Assembly (NCBI GenBank): GCA_031382085.1 | Contig: JANMYM010000082.1 | Location: 62,001-126,000 of the forward strand | Length of the DNA: 64,000 nucleotides | Source of the DNA: UBA964 sp031382085 | Lineage (GTDB): Bacteria > Pseudomonadota > Gammaproteobacteria > Steroidobacterales > Steroidobacteraceae | Direction: 5' to 3' | Part shown: positions 42,554-49,162 of the stretch, piece by piece | How positions within the stretch are numbered: the stretch's first letter is position 1 | How the letters are laid out: every line of letters begins with the position of its first letter | Made by a program: the position numbers and the translations under genes | The notes under the pieces: generated by a model | The model's input: the letters and a program-made list of their open reading frames with translations, nothing else | What the model was told of the DNA's origin: nothing | Databases searched by the model: none

Positions 42554-43729
42554 TTAAAGCGATTTCAGGTACTCGACCAGGTCCGTCTGCTGTGCGGCTG
42601 TGAGTCGCAATGTCTTGACGCGATCGTAATGCGCAACCACATCCGTCAGTGTCGCGGCGCTGCCATCGTGGAAATACGGCGCATGCTGCCATAACGCACG
42701 CAGTGGCGTGCTGCGATACGCCTTGTTGTTAGTACGCGCCGCGTAGCTGCCGTCGACGCCAGTTTCCGCAGCTGCGTGCAATTTGTTAGCGTTGTTATTG
42801 TCGGTGCCAGTGCCGCCGACGTGACAATTGGCGCAATTGTGATCGAACACAACGTGGCCGCGAGCGGCGCCTTTGGCGTCAAAGCTCGATGCCGCAGGCG
42901 GCGGTGCGGCCAGGCTGTGTTGGTACGCGCGCAGTGCCGGCAGCTTGGAGCTGACAAGGTCTGGTGTGTGCTTGATATCGATCTTGAGCCTGGCGTCGCT
43001 GAAGTTGCCGTGTGCGCCCATTTGTGTCACCGCTACATAGGCGTTCCAATACGACAGGGGACCGTCGGCGGTGTAGGTTTCATTTTTGATATTGCGCAAC
43101 CCGTAGGCAGGCGGAATGACCAGCGGCGTGTTCTTGCCATCCTGGTTGTAGCGCGGATCGTATTTTCCAGGGCCCCACGAGGTGTACACCTTCTTTTGCG
43201 CAGCGCTCAGCGCCGGTGACAATGCAATGATGGCGCCGACATTGAGATCGTGGTTTGGCCAGCCGTCCTTGCGATGACCGATGCCCGCCTGGACCGAGTC
43301 ATCCACGGTTGAGTGACACAGAGCGCAGGTCACGCCGAGTTTCGTGATGTGGTTGTTAGCATCCACCGTCGCCTGCAAGCCCACAATGGCATTCAACTTC
43401 AGCAATGCAACCGTGGTCGCGGCGCTCTTCAAATCAACCTTGGCGAGAATTCCCGGCGGCAGTGCATCGGCGTCTACTTTCAAGCCCACCGACAAAGCCG
43501 TGGTTGGGTCGACGCTCTTTTCCACGACTTCGTTGAGCCGTAGTTTGTCGGTCCACAGTTGCTCGTCGCCGAAGGTGTCGAATCGAAAAATGTGGCGGCC
43601 TTCGCCAATGAGCGCGGGCGAGGCTTCAGTGGGGCGTGGCTTATTGGCTGTCAATGCCTGTGCCGAAATCAGCCCTATAAGCACGGCCATTACGCAGCCC
43701 GGCACGATTTGTTTAGTTTGAAAAGACAT
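42554..43729 (-). CDS. Di-heme cytochrome c peroxidase-like protein
   Basis: 391 residues from ATG at 43729 (signal peptide QIVPGCVMAVLIGLISAQAL; the open frame upstream to 43810 lacks a signal). Two heme c sites: CALCHS near residue 160 and CANCHV near residue 305. YRSTPLRALWQHAPYFHDGS and ATLTDVVAHYDRVKTLRLTA are typical of the MauG/CcpA-like and thiol-oxidoreductase-like family C-terminus. It is periplasmic and acts in electron transfer or peroxide reduction. The tight coupling to cfa suggests a shared membrane-stress response. Confidence 0.85.
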   Translation of the reverse strand: MSFQTKQIVPGCVMAVLIGLISAQALTANKPRPTEASPALIGEGRHIFRFDTFGDEQLWTDKLRLNEVVEKSVDPTTALSVGLKVDADALPPGILAKVDLKSAATTVALLKLNAIVGLQATVDANNHITKLGVTCALCHSTVDDSVQAGIGHRKDGWPNHDLNVGAIIALSPALSAAQKKVYTSWGPGKYDPRYNQDGKNTPLVIPPAYGLRNIKNETYTADGPLSYWNAYVAVTQMGAHGNFSDARLKIDIKHTPDLVSSKLPALRAYQHSLAAPPPAASSFDAKGAARGHVVFDHNCANCHVGGTGTDNNNANKLHAAAETGVDGSYAARTNNKAYRSTPLRALWQHAPYFHDGSAATLTDVVAHYDRVKTLRLTAAQQTDLVEYLKSL

Positions 43730-44130
43730 GTTGCGATCCCGAAGCGGCTGAAAAGTTGCACTAAGCGTAGGAGCGATTGGGCGATGCCAATGTCGGCCAA
43801 CGTGAAGCATTCGAGCCGCCGTTGCCCTGCGCGTTTGTAGGAATATTCGGACAGGCGATGTTCGGGGCGCTGCAGCGACGGATACGCACCTCGCGCGCGC
43901 ATTCGCGCAGGCGCACGAGCCGGGTCCCCTCGGGCTGGGGCCATGTGGAAGGCATCTCGGGCGAAGCGAGCTGGGTGGCGTTGTCGATCCTCCGGCAGAG
44001 CGACTCCTGGTCGGACGCCGGGATGTTGACGCAGCAGGCCGCAGCGGTCCTGAGCCGTCCGAAGCTCCTTGAGTCCTTGGCAGGGAAGACGGTATGTCGG
44101 GCGGCTGATTGCGGCGGTAGAGTTCCTTCG
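43730..44130. other. Unassigned stretch upstream of the MGMYDE-type gene
   Basis: About 400 bp. Long open frames exist on both strands (for example 43777-44391 plus and 43690-44358 minus), but their composition is Arg/Ser/Pro-rich in every frame and none shows a domain. The minus-strand frame with PSTWPQPEGTRLVRLRECAR is the least unlikely. I could not decide between a decayed mobile-element gene and non-coding sequence. Confidence 0.4.
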
Positions 44131-44391
44131 ATGGGCATGTACGACGAAATCCAATGCGCTGCGCCTTCGCCAGACGGCTACAAAGACACCGGAACGAGGT
44201 TGCAGACCAAGTCCTTTCCGGATCCTGGACTGCATCGTTACAAGATCACCAGCGGCGGAAGGCTTACTGACGCGCGGGGAAACGATCTTGATGTGAACAA
44301 ACGTAGACAATGGACCAGATATTCGAGCAAACCGGCGTCCAAGCTTGACCAGCCGCATTTTTGCGAACGCATAGGTAATTCCGCGTTTTAG
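44131..44391 (+). CDS. Small hypothetical protein (MGMYDEI family), 86 residues
   Basis: ATG at 44131 gives MGMYDEIQCAAPSPDGYKDT, then LQTKSFPDPGLHRYKITSGG and RLTDARGNDLDVNKRRQ. The MGMYDE start followed by an F/LQTKSF...L..Y.IT..GRL pattern recurs in small uncharacterised proteins found in phage- and plasmid-rich regions. The last ~20 residues look unconstrained, so the end may be truncated or frameshifted. The function is unknown. Confidence 0.5.
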   Translation: MGMYDEIQCAAPSPDGYKDTGTRLQTKSFPDPGLHRYKITSGGRLTDARGNDLDVNKRRQWTRYSSKPASKLDQPHFCERIGNSAF

Positions 44392-44401
44392 GCGCTACCT
44401 C

Positions 44402-44434
44402 GGTGGTCAAGCTTGCACACCGATTGGTGGTCAA
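44402..44434. repeat. Paired GGTGGTCAA repeats, possible insertion-sequence end
   Basis: GGTGGTCAA occurs at 44402-44410 and 44426-44434, 24 bp apart in the same orientation. Closely spaced GGTGGTCA-type repeats are typical of the multiple terminal repeats of IS21-like elements. No transposase gene is present, so this would be a solo end. The assignment is tentative. Confidence 0.35.
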
Positions 44435-44504
44435 AGTTCGACGCATGTCGGCACCTTCGCATCAGCCCGGTGTTGTGCGGCGGCCATTGTGGCCCCGGCA
44501 ACCG

Positions 44505-44930
44505 TTAGGCATCTGATGCAAACGGATTGAATAGTCGGGCACCGGTAAGCTGGTAGTGGGCAATATCGTGCGTGACCACGATAAGATCATGAATCAAGGC
44601 GGTAGCTGCAATTTGCTTGTCGAGTGGATTCTCGGGGTGCGGAACTCGCAAACGACCCCATACCTGAGCGCAGTCCTGATCAAACGGTAATATCGCCTGG
44701 GCATAGTCGCGCGTAAGGCGTGACAGCCAGCGTGCCAGTACGCCTGCTTGGGGCAGATCGCCGCGGTGCCGTAGGGACTCGACGCCTTGGCGTAGTTCGC
44801 CGATCGTGATCGCCGAAAGATAGAGTTCGGTGTTCTCGCGTGCTGCGTTAGCAAAAAAGGCGCGCACGCCCGCCTGGGCTTTGGCACCTTTGCGTGCTTC
44901 ACTGATGACGTCGGTATCGACCAGGTACAT
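44505..44930 (-). CDS. PIN-domain toxin (VapC/FitB type)
   Basis: 141 residues. PIN-domain acidic residues: Asp5/Asp7 region MYLVDTDVISEARK, Glu in AITIGELRQGVESL, Asp in NPLDKQIAATALIHD and Asp in VVTHDIAHYQLTG. It is a predicted Mg-dependent ribonuclease that cleaves tRNA or rRNA when released from its antitoxin. It begins 2 bp after the antitoxin gene stop, the usual antitoxin-first order. Confidence 0.92.
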   Translation of the reverse strand: MYLVDTDVISEARKGAKAQAGVRAFFANAARENTELYLSAITIGELRQGVESLRHRGDLPQAGVLARWLSRLTRDYAQAILPFDQDCAQVWGRLRVPHPENPLDKQIAATALIHDLIVVTHDIAHYQLTGARLFNPFASDA

Positions 44931-44932
44931 GG

Positions 44933-45154
44933 CTAACCGCGACGATCTGATTGCTCGCGACGAAAATCGGCATCCCGGCCGACGTTGGGCATGGAGGCGA
45001 GGACCTCGGCTAACGGGCGGCGACGCGGACCGCGCAGCACCATCTGCAGGATCTCTCGATGTTCCTGTTCGGCGCTACGATTGTGTTTGGCGGCACGTTG
45101 CTTTAACGCCGTGACGATCTCATCTTTCAAATTGCGAACCATCAATTGAGCCAT
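44933..45154 (-). CDS. Ribbon-helix-helix antitoxin (FitA type)
   Basis: 73 residues. MAQLMVRNLKDEIVTALKQR, AAKHNRSAEQEHREILQMVL is the Arc-like ribbon-helix-helix DNA-binding region of FitA antitoxins; the C-terminal ADFRREQSDRRG tail would bind the PIN toxin. It neutralises the toxin and represses the operon. Imperfect CTAGCATTG / CAATGCTAG arms in GCTAGCATTGGCTG and GCTAGCAATGCTGG upstream (45190-45225) may be its operator. Confidence 0.88.
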   Translation of the reverse strand: MAQLMVRNLKDEIVTALKQRAAKHNRSAEQEHREILQMVLRGPRRRPLAEVLASMPNVGRDADFRREQSDRRG

Positions 45155-45510
45155 GAATCATTACCTAATTTGAGCAGTGCTTGCAATGCTAGCATTGGCT
45201 GAAATATGAAGCTAGCAATGCTGGCAGTGGCGGCGCAATCCTGGGCAATTTGGGAGCGCCGCCGGGCTGCTGAGGGTTCGTGCCGCTGCAGCCCCGGCAT
45301 GGGCGAATGCCTTCGCTTCTCGGTGAACCACTTTTTCGCGACGCCGAATGCGGACCACGGCGGTGTAGCGAGTGCGCCCGTGCCATACTTTCTAAAGAGA
45401 ATGGGTGTCAAGAATGTTCGTTCGGTGCTACGGTATATTCTCGTAGCCATTACGTCGCCGCGGCAAATCTTGAACTAGCAGAAATGCGCAGAAATCCCGC
45501 GTAAACGCCC
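45155..45510. other. Intergenic stretch with repeated GCTAGCAWTG words
   Basis: 356 bp without a credible gene. Close to the antitoxin start GCAATGCTAGCATTG (about 45181-45196) is a palindrome, and GCTAGCAATGC recurs at about 45211; these are plausible antitoxin operator boxes. The remainder shows nothing that I recognise. Confidence 0.45.
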
Positions 45511-45630
45511 ATGTCAGAAAACACTGAAAAAATAGGTGAATTCGTCGAAAAACGCAGCGTTTTCGCGCGACCTAAATTGTCGATAGCGCCGATGATGAAC
45601 TGGACCGACTATTGCCGCAGCGCAATTTGA
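45511..45630 (+). pseudogene. Truncated 5-prime fragment of a dusA gene
   Basis: ATG at 45511 starts a 39-codon frame, MSENTEKIGEFVEKRSVFAR, then PKLSIAPMMNWTDYCRSAI and stop. The part LSIAPMMNWTD-CR matches LSVAPMMDWTDRHCR of the intact DusA encoded at 46854, then the frame dies. A typical DusA carries an ~18-residue N-terminal lead-in, which this fragment has and the intact copy (MKYLGAKLSVAPMM) lacks. It therefore looks like the displaced native 5-prime end after an insertion at dusA. Confidence 0.75.
45586..45609 (+). repeat. Direct repeat in dusA 5-prime fragment (possible att site, left)
   Basis: GCGCCGATGATGAACTGGACCGAC matches 46884-46907 at 23 of 24 positions, in the same orientation, 1298 bp apart. 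It lies in the segment coding for APMMxWTD, the region in which dusA-specific integrative elements are known to recombine. Confidence 0.6.
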
Positions 45631-45704
45631 ATCAAGGACTTGTCGTCATCACTTTCGGCTGGTCGCCTTTACGCCTCCTCAAAAAAACAAAAATATCTAT
45701 TCGT

Positions 45705-46112
45705 CTAGCTGCTGCGGCTAACGCGATGTGTTCTGCCACTGGTGGCTGGTCGCGGTGCTCTAATCAACACCTCTGCTGCAATACCGAGTTTGGCGTGCAA
45801 TCGCCTAATCATCCCGATCGAGAGCGTGCGCTTGCGATTGAGTACCTCTGAAACGCGCGTGCGCGTGCCAAGCAAAGGCTCCAGGTCTTTGCGCGTCAGC
45901 CCCTGCTGTTCCATTCGAAATTGAATAGCCTCGATGGGGTCGGGCCGATCAATCGGCTCGTGCCGTGTTTCGTAGGCGTCAATCAGCGTCGCAAGTACAT
46001 CCAGGCGATCGCCATTGGGCGTGCCATTCTTTGAGCCCCACAGGCGTTTCACTTCTGCCATTGCGGCGCGGTGATCCGCAGCGCTCCGAATTGGTTTGAC
46101 ATCAATCGCCAT
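45705..46112 (-). CDS. higA: HigA-type helix-turn-helix antitoxin
   Basis: 135 residues. The N-terminal half follows the HigA pattern (DRLDVLATLIDAYETRHEPI, DRPDPIEAIQFRMEQQGL). The C-terminal half is an XRE helix-turn-helix (TRKDLEPLLGTRTRVSEVLN, RKRTLSIGMIRRLHAKLGIA). It overlaps the end of the toxin gene by 11 bp, giving the toxin-first order of HigBA. It would neutralise HigB and repress the operon. Confidence 0.88.
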   Translation of the reverse strand: MAIDVKPIRSAADHRAAMAEVKRLWGSKNGTPNGDRLDVLATLIDAYETRHEPIDRPDPIEAIQFRMEQQGLTRKDLEPLLGTRTRVSEVLNRKRTLSIGMIRRLHAKLGIAAEVLIRAPRPATSGRTHRVSRSS

Positions 46113-46425
46113 ACTCCACCTCCGTCACATCAATTTGATCGTAGTCTTTGTGAGTTCCCAACCACTTGATCCACACGATGCTTTTCTCGTAATCAATGGC
46201 CACAACCAGCCGATAGGAGTTGCCTTTGATGTTAAATACCGCTCGATCAGCTGACACAATACTGGCCGTCGCATACAACTCTTTAAGCTCAGCGCTGTTG
46301 TGCCACGTGGTGTTCTGCGCCTCATGAAACCAGGCATCGAGGGCCGACCTCAACGCACCTTGATCTTTGTGCCCGGCCCGGGATGCTACAAATTCCCGTA
46401 ACGTTCGCCGGGCAATGATCCTCAT
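46102..46425 (-). CDS. higB: HigB-type mRNA interferase toxin
   Basis: 107 residues from ATG at 46425 (MRIIARRTLREFVASRAGHK). RelE/HigB-fold features: WFHEAQNTTWHNSAELKELY, FNIKGNSYRLVVAIDYEKSI and WIKWLGTHKDYDQIDV, the HigB_toxin (PF09907-type) ending. Upstream codons exist to 46482 but would read through the GTTCCC palindrome, so the shorter start is preferred. Translation-dependent mRNA cleavage is the known activity of the family. Confidence 0.88.
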   Translation of the reverse strand: MRIIARRTLREFVASRAGHKDQGALRSALDAWFHEAQNTTWHNSAELKELYATASIVSADRAVFNIKGNSYRLVVAIDYEKSIVWIKWLGTHKDYDQIDVTEVEYGD

Positions 46426-46440
46426 GAGCCAATAATAACA

Positions 46441-46459
46441 TGTTCCCAAAACGGGAACA
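46441..46459. promoter_or_regulatory. Palindrome at the HigBA promoter
   Basis: TGTTCCC-AAAAC-GGGAACA is a 7-bp inverted repeat with a 5-bp spacer, 16 bp upstream of the higB start. Read on the minus strand it lies next to a TTGTTC...TGTTATTAT promoter-like stretch. It is a good candidate operator for the HigA antitoxin. Confidence 0.6.
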
Positions 46460-46853
46460 ATAGCGGCGGCCTTCGGTGGCATGTTCAGTGAATCGCTGTA
46501 GGTTTTTGCGTGGTTGGGTGTTGAGGCGCAGGATTGGCGCAGGCTGTCGTAGGAGGGTAGCGCTAGAACACGAGCAGTGTCCGCTTTCGGGTAGTCATTT
46601 CAATGTGTCGAATAATCGGGGTCGATTTGTCGTCCATAGACCCCGGCTGTTAGGCATTCGCTGGGTCCCGGGCGGCGCACAGAATATCCGCGACGACAAT
46701 TGACTGCGCTCGGCTCTGAACCCGCGAAAATTGCGCCACTGTGCTGGTCACATTGAAGAGGAACTGCGCGCGATGGTCAGCCATGAGATGATCGGCAGTG
46801 CCAGTTCGTCCAATTCGTACGCTCCTAACAAACCCACAATTAACATGAATTAA
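46460..46853. other. Intergenic stretch between HigBA and dusA
   Basis: About 390 bp. A minus-strand frame (46650-46780 or so; FNVTSTVAQFSRVQSRAQSI, VVADILCAARDPANA) has a fairly coding-like composition but lacks a start and any family match; it may be a gene remnant of the inserted element. There is no integrase. The final part, AT-rich (CACAATTAACATGAATTAA), is the leader of dusA. Confidence 0.4.
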
Positions 46854-47924
46854 ATGAAGTACTTGGGAGCGAAACTTAGCGTCGCGCCGATGATGGACTG
46901 GACCGACCGCCACTGTCGGTTTTTTCTGCGCGGCTTTTCCAGCAACATATTGCTATATACCGAGATGATTCACGCCAACGCGATCATCCATGGCAATCGC
47001 GGCCGCCTGCTCGGCTATCACTCGCAGGAGCAGCCGCTCGCCCTGCAGCTGGGCGGCAGCGATCCGAAGGCGCTGGCCCTGGCAGCAAGGATCGGCGTCG
47101 ACGCGGGCTACGATGAAATCAATCTCAACTGCGGTTGCCCCAGCGACAAGGTGCAGCAGGGAGAATTCGGCGCCTGCCTGATGAATGAGCCCGCGCGGGT
47201 TGCGGATTGCGTGGCGGCAATGCGTGCCGCTGTCTCGGTCCCGGTGACGGTCAAGATGCGTATCGGCACGGTGGATGGCCATGCTCGGGACCGGCTCGAG
47301 GCGATGCGTCGCTTCGACGAGGGGGACTACGAGAAACTGCGAATGTTTGTCGGGCAACTGGCTGCGGTCGGCTGCCAGGAGATGATCGTGCATGCACGCA
47401 AGGCGGTGTTAGGCCGGTTCTCGCCCAGGGACAATCGAGACGTACCGCCGCTGCGTTACGAGGTCGTTGCGCGCCTGCGGGCCGATTTTCCAGATTTGCG
47501 CTTCGCACTCAACGGCGGCATGCGTACCTTGCCCCAGGTGCGTGACGCGTTGTCGATCGCCCACGGCGCGATGCTGGGTCGCGAGGCCTATCACAGGCCG
47601 CAGTTCCTGGTCGAGCTGGCGCGGGAGATCCTTGGCGAGGCACCGCGCGATACCGGCGCGCTGCTTGAGCGGATTACGGCTTACGCCGCCGGCCAGCAGG
47701 ACAATGGTGTGCGCCTGTCTGCGGTGACGCGCCATCTGTTGGGTTGGTTTACCGGCGAGCCTGGCTCGCGCGAATTTCGCCGGCTCTTGTCCGAAGGTGC
47801 ACGTGATCCTGCGGCGCGCGCCGATATTATTTTGCGGGCGGCGGCGGAGGTGCGACGCCCGGCGCCGGCGCTTCACTCACCGCCAGTCATGCAGCCACCG
47901 CATCCACGGCCGTTGACTGGCTGA
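46854..47924 (+). CDS. dusA: tRNA-dihydrouridine(20/20a) synthase DusA
   Basis: 356 residues. FMN-binding TIM barrel: LSVAPMMDWTDRHCRFFLRG, YTEMIHANAIIHGNRGRLL, catalytic Cys in INLNCGCPSDKVQQGEFGAC, substrate-contact VTVKMRIGTVD, MIVHARKAVLGRFSPRDNRD, and FALNGGMRTLPQVRDAL. It reduces U20/U20a in tRNA D-loops. The N-terminus is about 15 residues shorter than usual; a fragment with a fuller N-terminus lies 1.3 kb upstream. Overlaps the convergent peptidase relic by 38 bp. Confidence 0.95.
   Translation: MKYLGAKLSVAPMMDWTDRHCRFFLRGFSSNILLYTEMIHANAIIHGNRGRLLGYHSQEQPLALQLGGSDPKALALAARIGVDAGYDEINLNCGCPSDKVQQGEFGACLMNEPARVADCVAAMRAAVSVPVTVKMRIGTVDGHARDRLEAMRRFDEGDYEKLRMFVGQLAAVGCQEMIVHARKAVLGRFSPRDNRDVPPLRYEVVARLRADFPDLRFALNGGMRTLPQVRDALSIAHGAMLGREAYHRPQFLVELAREILGEAPRDTGALLERITAYAAGQQDNGVRLSAVTRHLLGWFTGEPGSREFRRLLSEGARDPAARADIILRAAAEVRRPAPALHSPPVMQPPHPRPLTG
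46884..46907 (+). repeat. Direct repeat in intact dusA (possible att site, right)
   Basis: GCGCCGATGATGGACTGGACCGAC, partner of 45586-45609 (one mismatch). It encodes APMMDWTD of DusA. The two copies bracket HigBA and may mark the ends of a decayed dusA-targeted element. Confidence 0.6.
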
Positions 47925-48195
47925 GCTTCGCGGGATCAATCTGCTTCAGCGTGTCATTTGCCGTGTGGTGGATATCGAAGTAGTACCGGGCGTCGCCGGC
48001 GCTGCGGTCCGCGGCGGTGCCGGTGGGCCGGCTGCCGACTTCTGTCGTCAGTGATTCGACCACCGACCGGGCGACGTTGGATCTGAGTGCCTGGTCGGGC
48101 AATTTGGCAGCGCGTGTCATCCAGGGTGAGCTTTTTTGCGCAGCCAGTGCAGCCAGGCAACCCACGACGCCCAGCGTCGCGGCCAGGATTGCCAT
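47887..48195 (-). pseudogene. Internally deleted M28-family peptidase relic (102 codons)
   Basis: An open 102-codon frame joins the two ends of an M28 aminopeptidase/carboxypeptidase-Q-like protein. The N-terminal part has a signal or anchor (AILAATLGVVGCLAALAAQK) and the family start VVESLTTEVGSRPTGTAADR. After SAGDAR it jumps to the family end YYFDIHHTANDTLKQIDPAK, LSQSTAVDAVAA. The whole metal-binding catalytic domain, over 300 residues in relatives, is missing. It could be expressed but would not be a peptidase. Confidence 0.7.
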
Positions 48196-48258
48196 GCCCA
48201 GGCGGTTCGCAATTGACTCGCCACGGGTTGTTCGCGATTCTAGCGATATAATCCAGCA

Positions 48259-49161
48259 ATGGGTCGAGATACCGAGCTAGCCGTGTTGTTTGCCGACGTT
48301 GTCGGTTCCACGCGCCTGTTTGAAAGCCTGGGCGATCTGAAAGCCCGCGACATAATCGCCGTTTGTATCGACATCATGCGCTCCGCGACTGAGCATTGGC
48401 ACGGCAAAGTGATCAAGACCATGGGCGATGAGGTCATGTCGACGTTTAACAACGTCAACGACGCGCTCGAGGCGGCCGCGCAAATGCAGTACCAGGTTGC
48501 CGCCAACAATTCGCTGCGGTTTGAAGGTCATTCGGTCGCGATACGAATCGGCTGTCATTTCGGCCCGGTGGTGGTTGAGCCACGGGATGTATTCGGTTCG
48601 ACCGTACATACCGCGAATCGCGCCACTAGTCAGGCCAAGGGTCAGCAGATTCTGACCACCGCGGCGGTGGTGGAGCGCGCCAGCCCGAAATGGACCGCGG
48701 TGGTGCGGCAGATCGATGTCGCCACACTGAAGGGTCAGGGTGGTGAGATCGCGCTGTTTGAAGTCATGTGGCAAACCGAGGATATCACCAGCATGTTACC
48801 GTCCATTGCGCTGGCGGCGCTTGGTGGTGCCCAGCCGAAGCGTCTCAAACTGGAGTTGCTGGACCAGGTGATATTCGTTGACGATACCAAGCCGCAATCG
48901 CTGTTAGGTCGCGGCGATGAGGCGGATCTCATCGTCAAGGGCAATCTGATTTCGAGGCTGCATGCGCGCATAGAAATCAGCCGCAACAAGTTCATGCTGG
49001 TCGATCAAAGCACTAACGGCACGTTTGTCGTAGGCGACGATGGCGAAGAGAGTTTCCTGCGCCGTGACAGCATGCAGCTCAAGGGATCCGGTCGCATCGG
49101 GCTTGGCAACGCGCCAGAACCGGGCTCCCCACTGGCCGTCCGCTACATTCTGGAAGAGTAG
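48259..49161 (+). CDS. Class III nucleotidyl cyclase domain fused to FHA domain
   Basis: 300 residues. Residues ~5-175: cyclase homology domain with metal Asp13 (LFADVVGSTRLF) and Asp57, and substrate Lys53 (KTMGDEVM). The transition-state motif usually VNxAxR reads VHTANR (His118, Arg122), so the Asn is replaced by His. Residues ~205-300: FHA phosphothreonine-binding domain (SLLGRGDEADLIVKGNLISR, LHARIEISRNKFMLVDQSTN, GTFV). No membrane segment, so cytosolic. It may make cAMP/cGMP under control of Ser/Thr phosphorylation, or be a binding-only variant. Ends 1 bp before the convergent pckG gene. Confidence 0.88.
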   Translation: MGRDTELAVLFADVVGSTRLFESLGDLKARDIIAVCIDIMRSATEHWHGKVIKTMGDEVMSTFNNVNDALEAAAQMQYQVAANNSLRFEGHSVAIRIGCHFGPVVVEPRDVFGSTVHTANRATSQAKGQQILTTAAVVERASPKWTAVVRQIDVATLKGQGGEIALFEVMWQTEDITSMLPSIALAALGGAQPKRLKLELLDQVIFVDDTKPQSLLGRGDEADLIVKGNLISRLHARIEISRNKFMLVDQSTNGTFVVGDDGEESFLRRDSMQLKGSGRIGLGNAPEPGSPLAVRYILEE

Positions 49162-49162
49162 C

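Noticed and set aside
43690..44358. 222-codon minus-strand frame
   Set aside because: It overlaps the cytochrome gene start and the MGMYDE-type gene, and no domain or consistent composition is visible.
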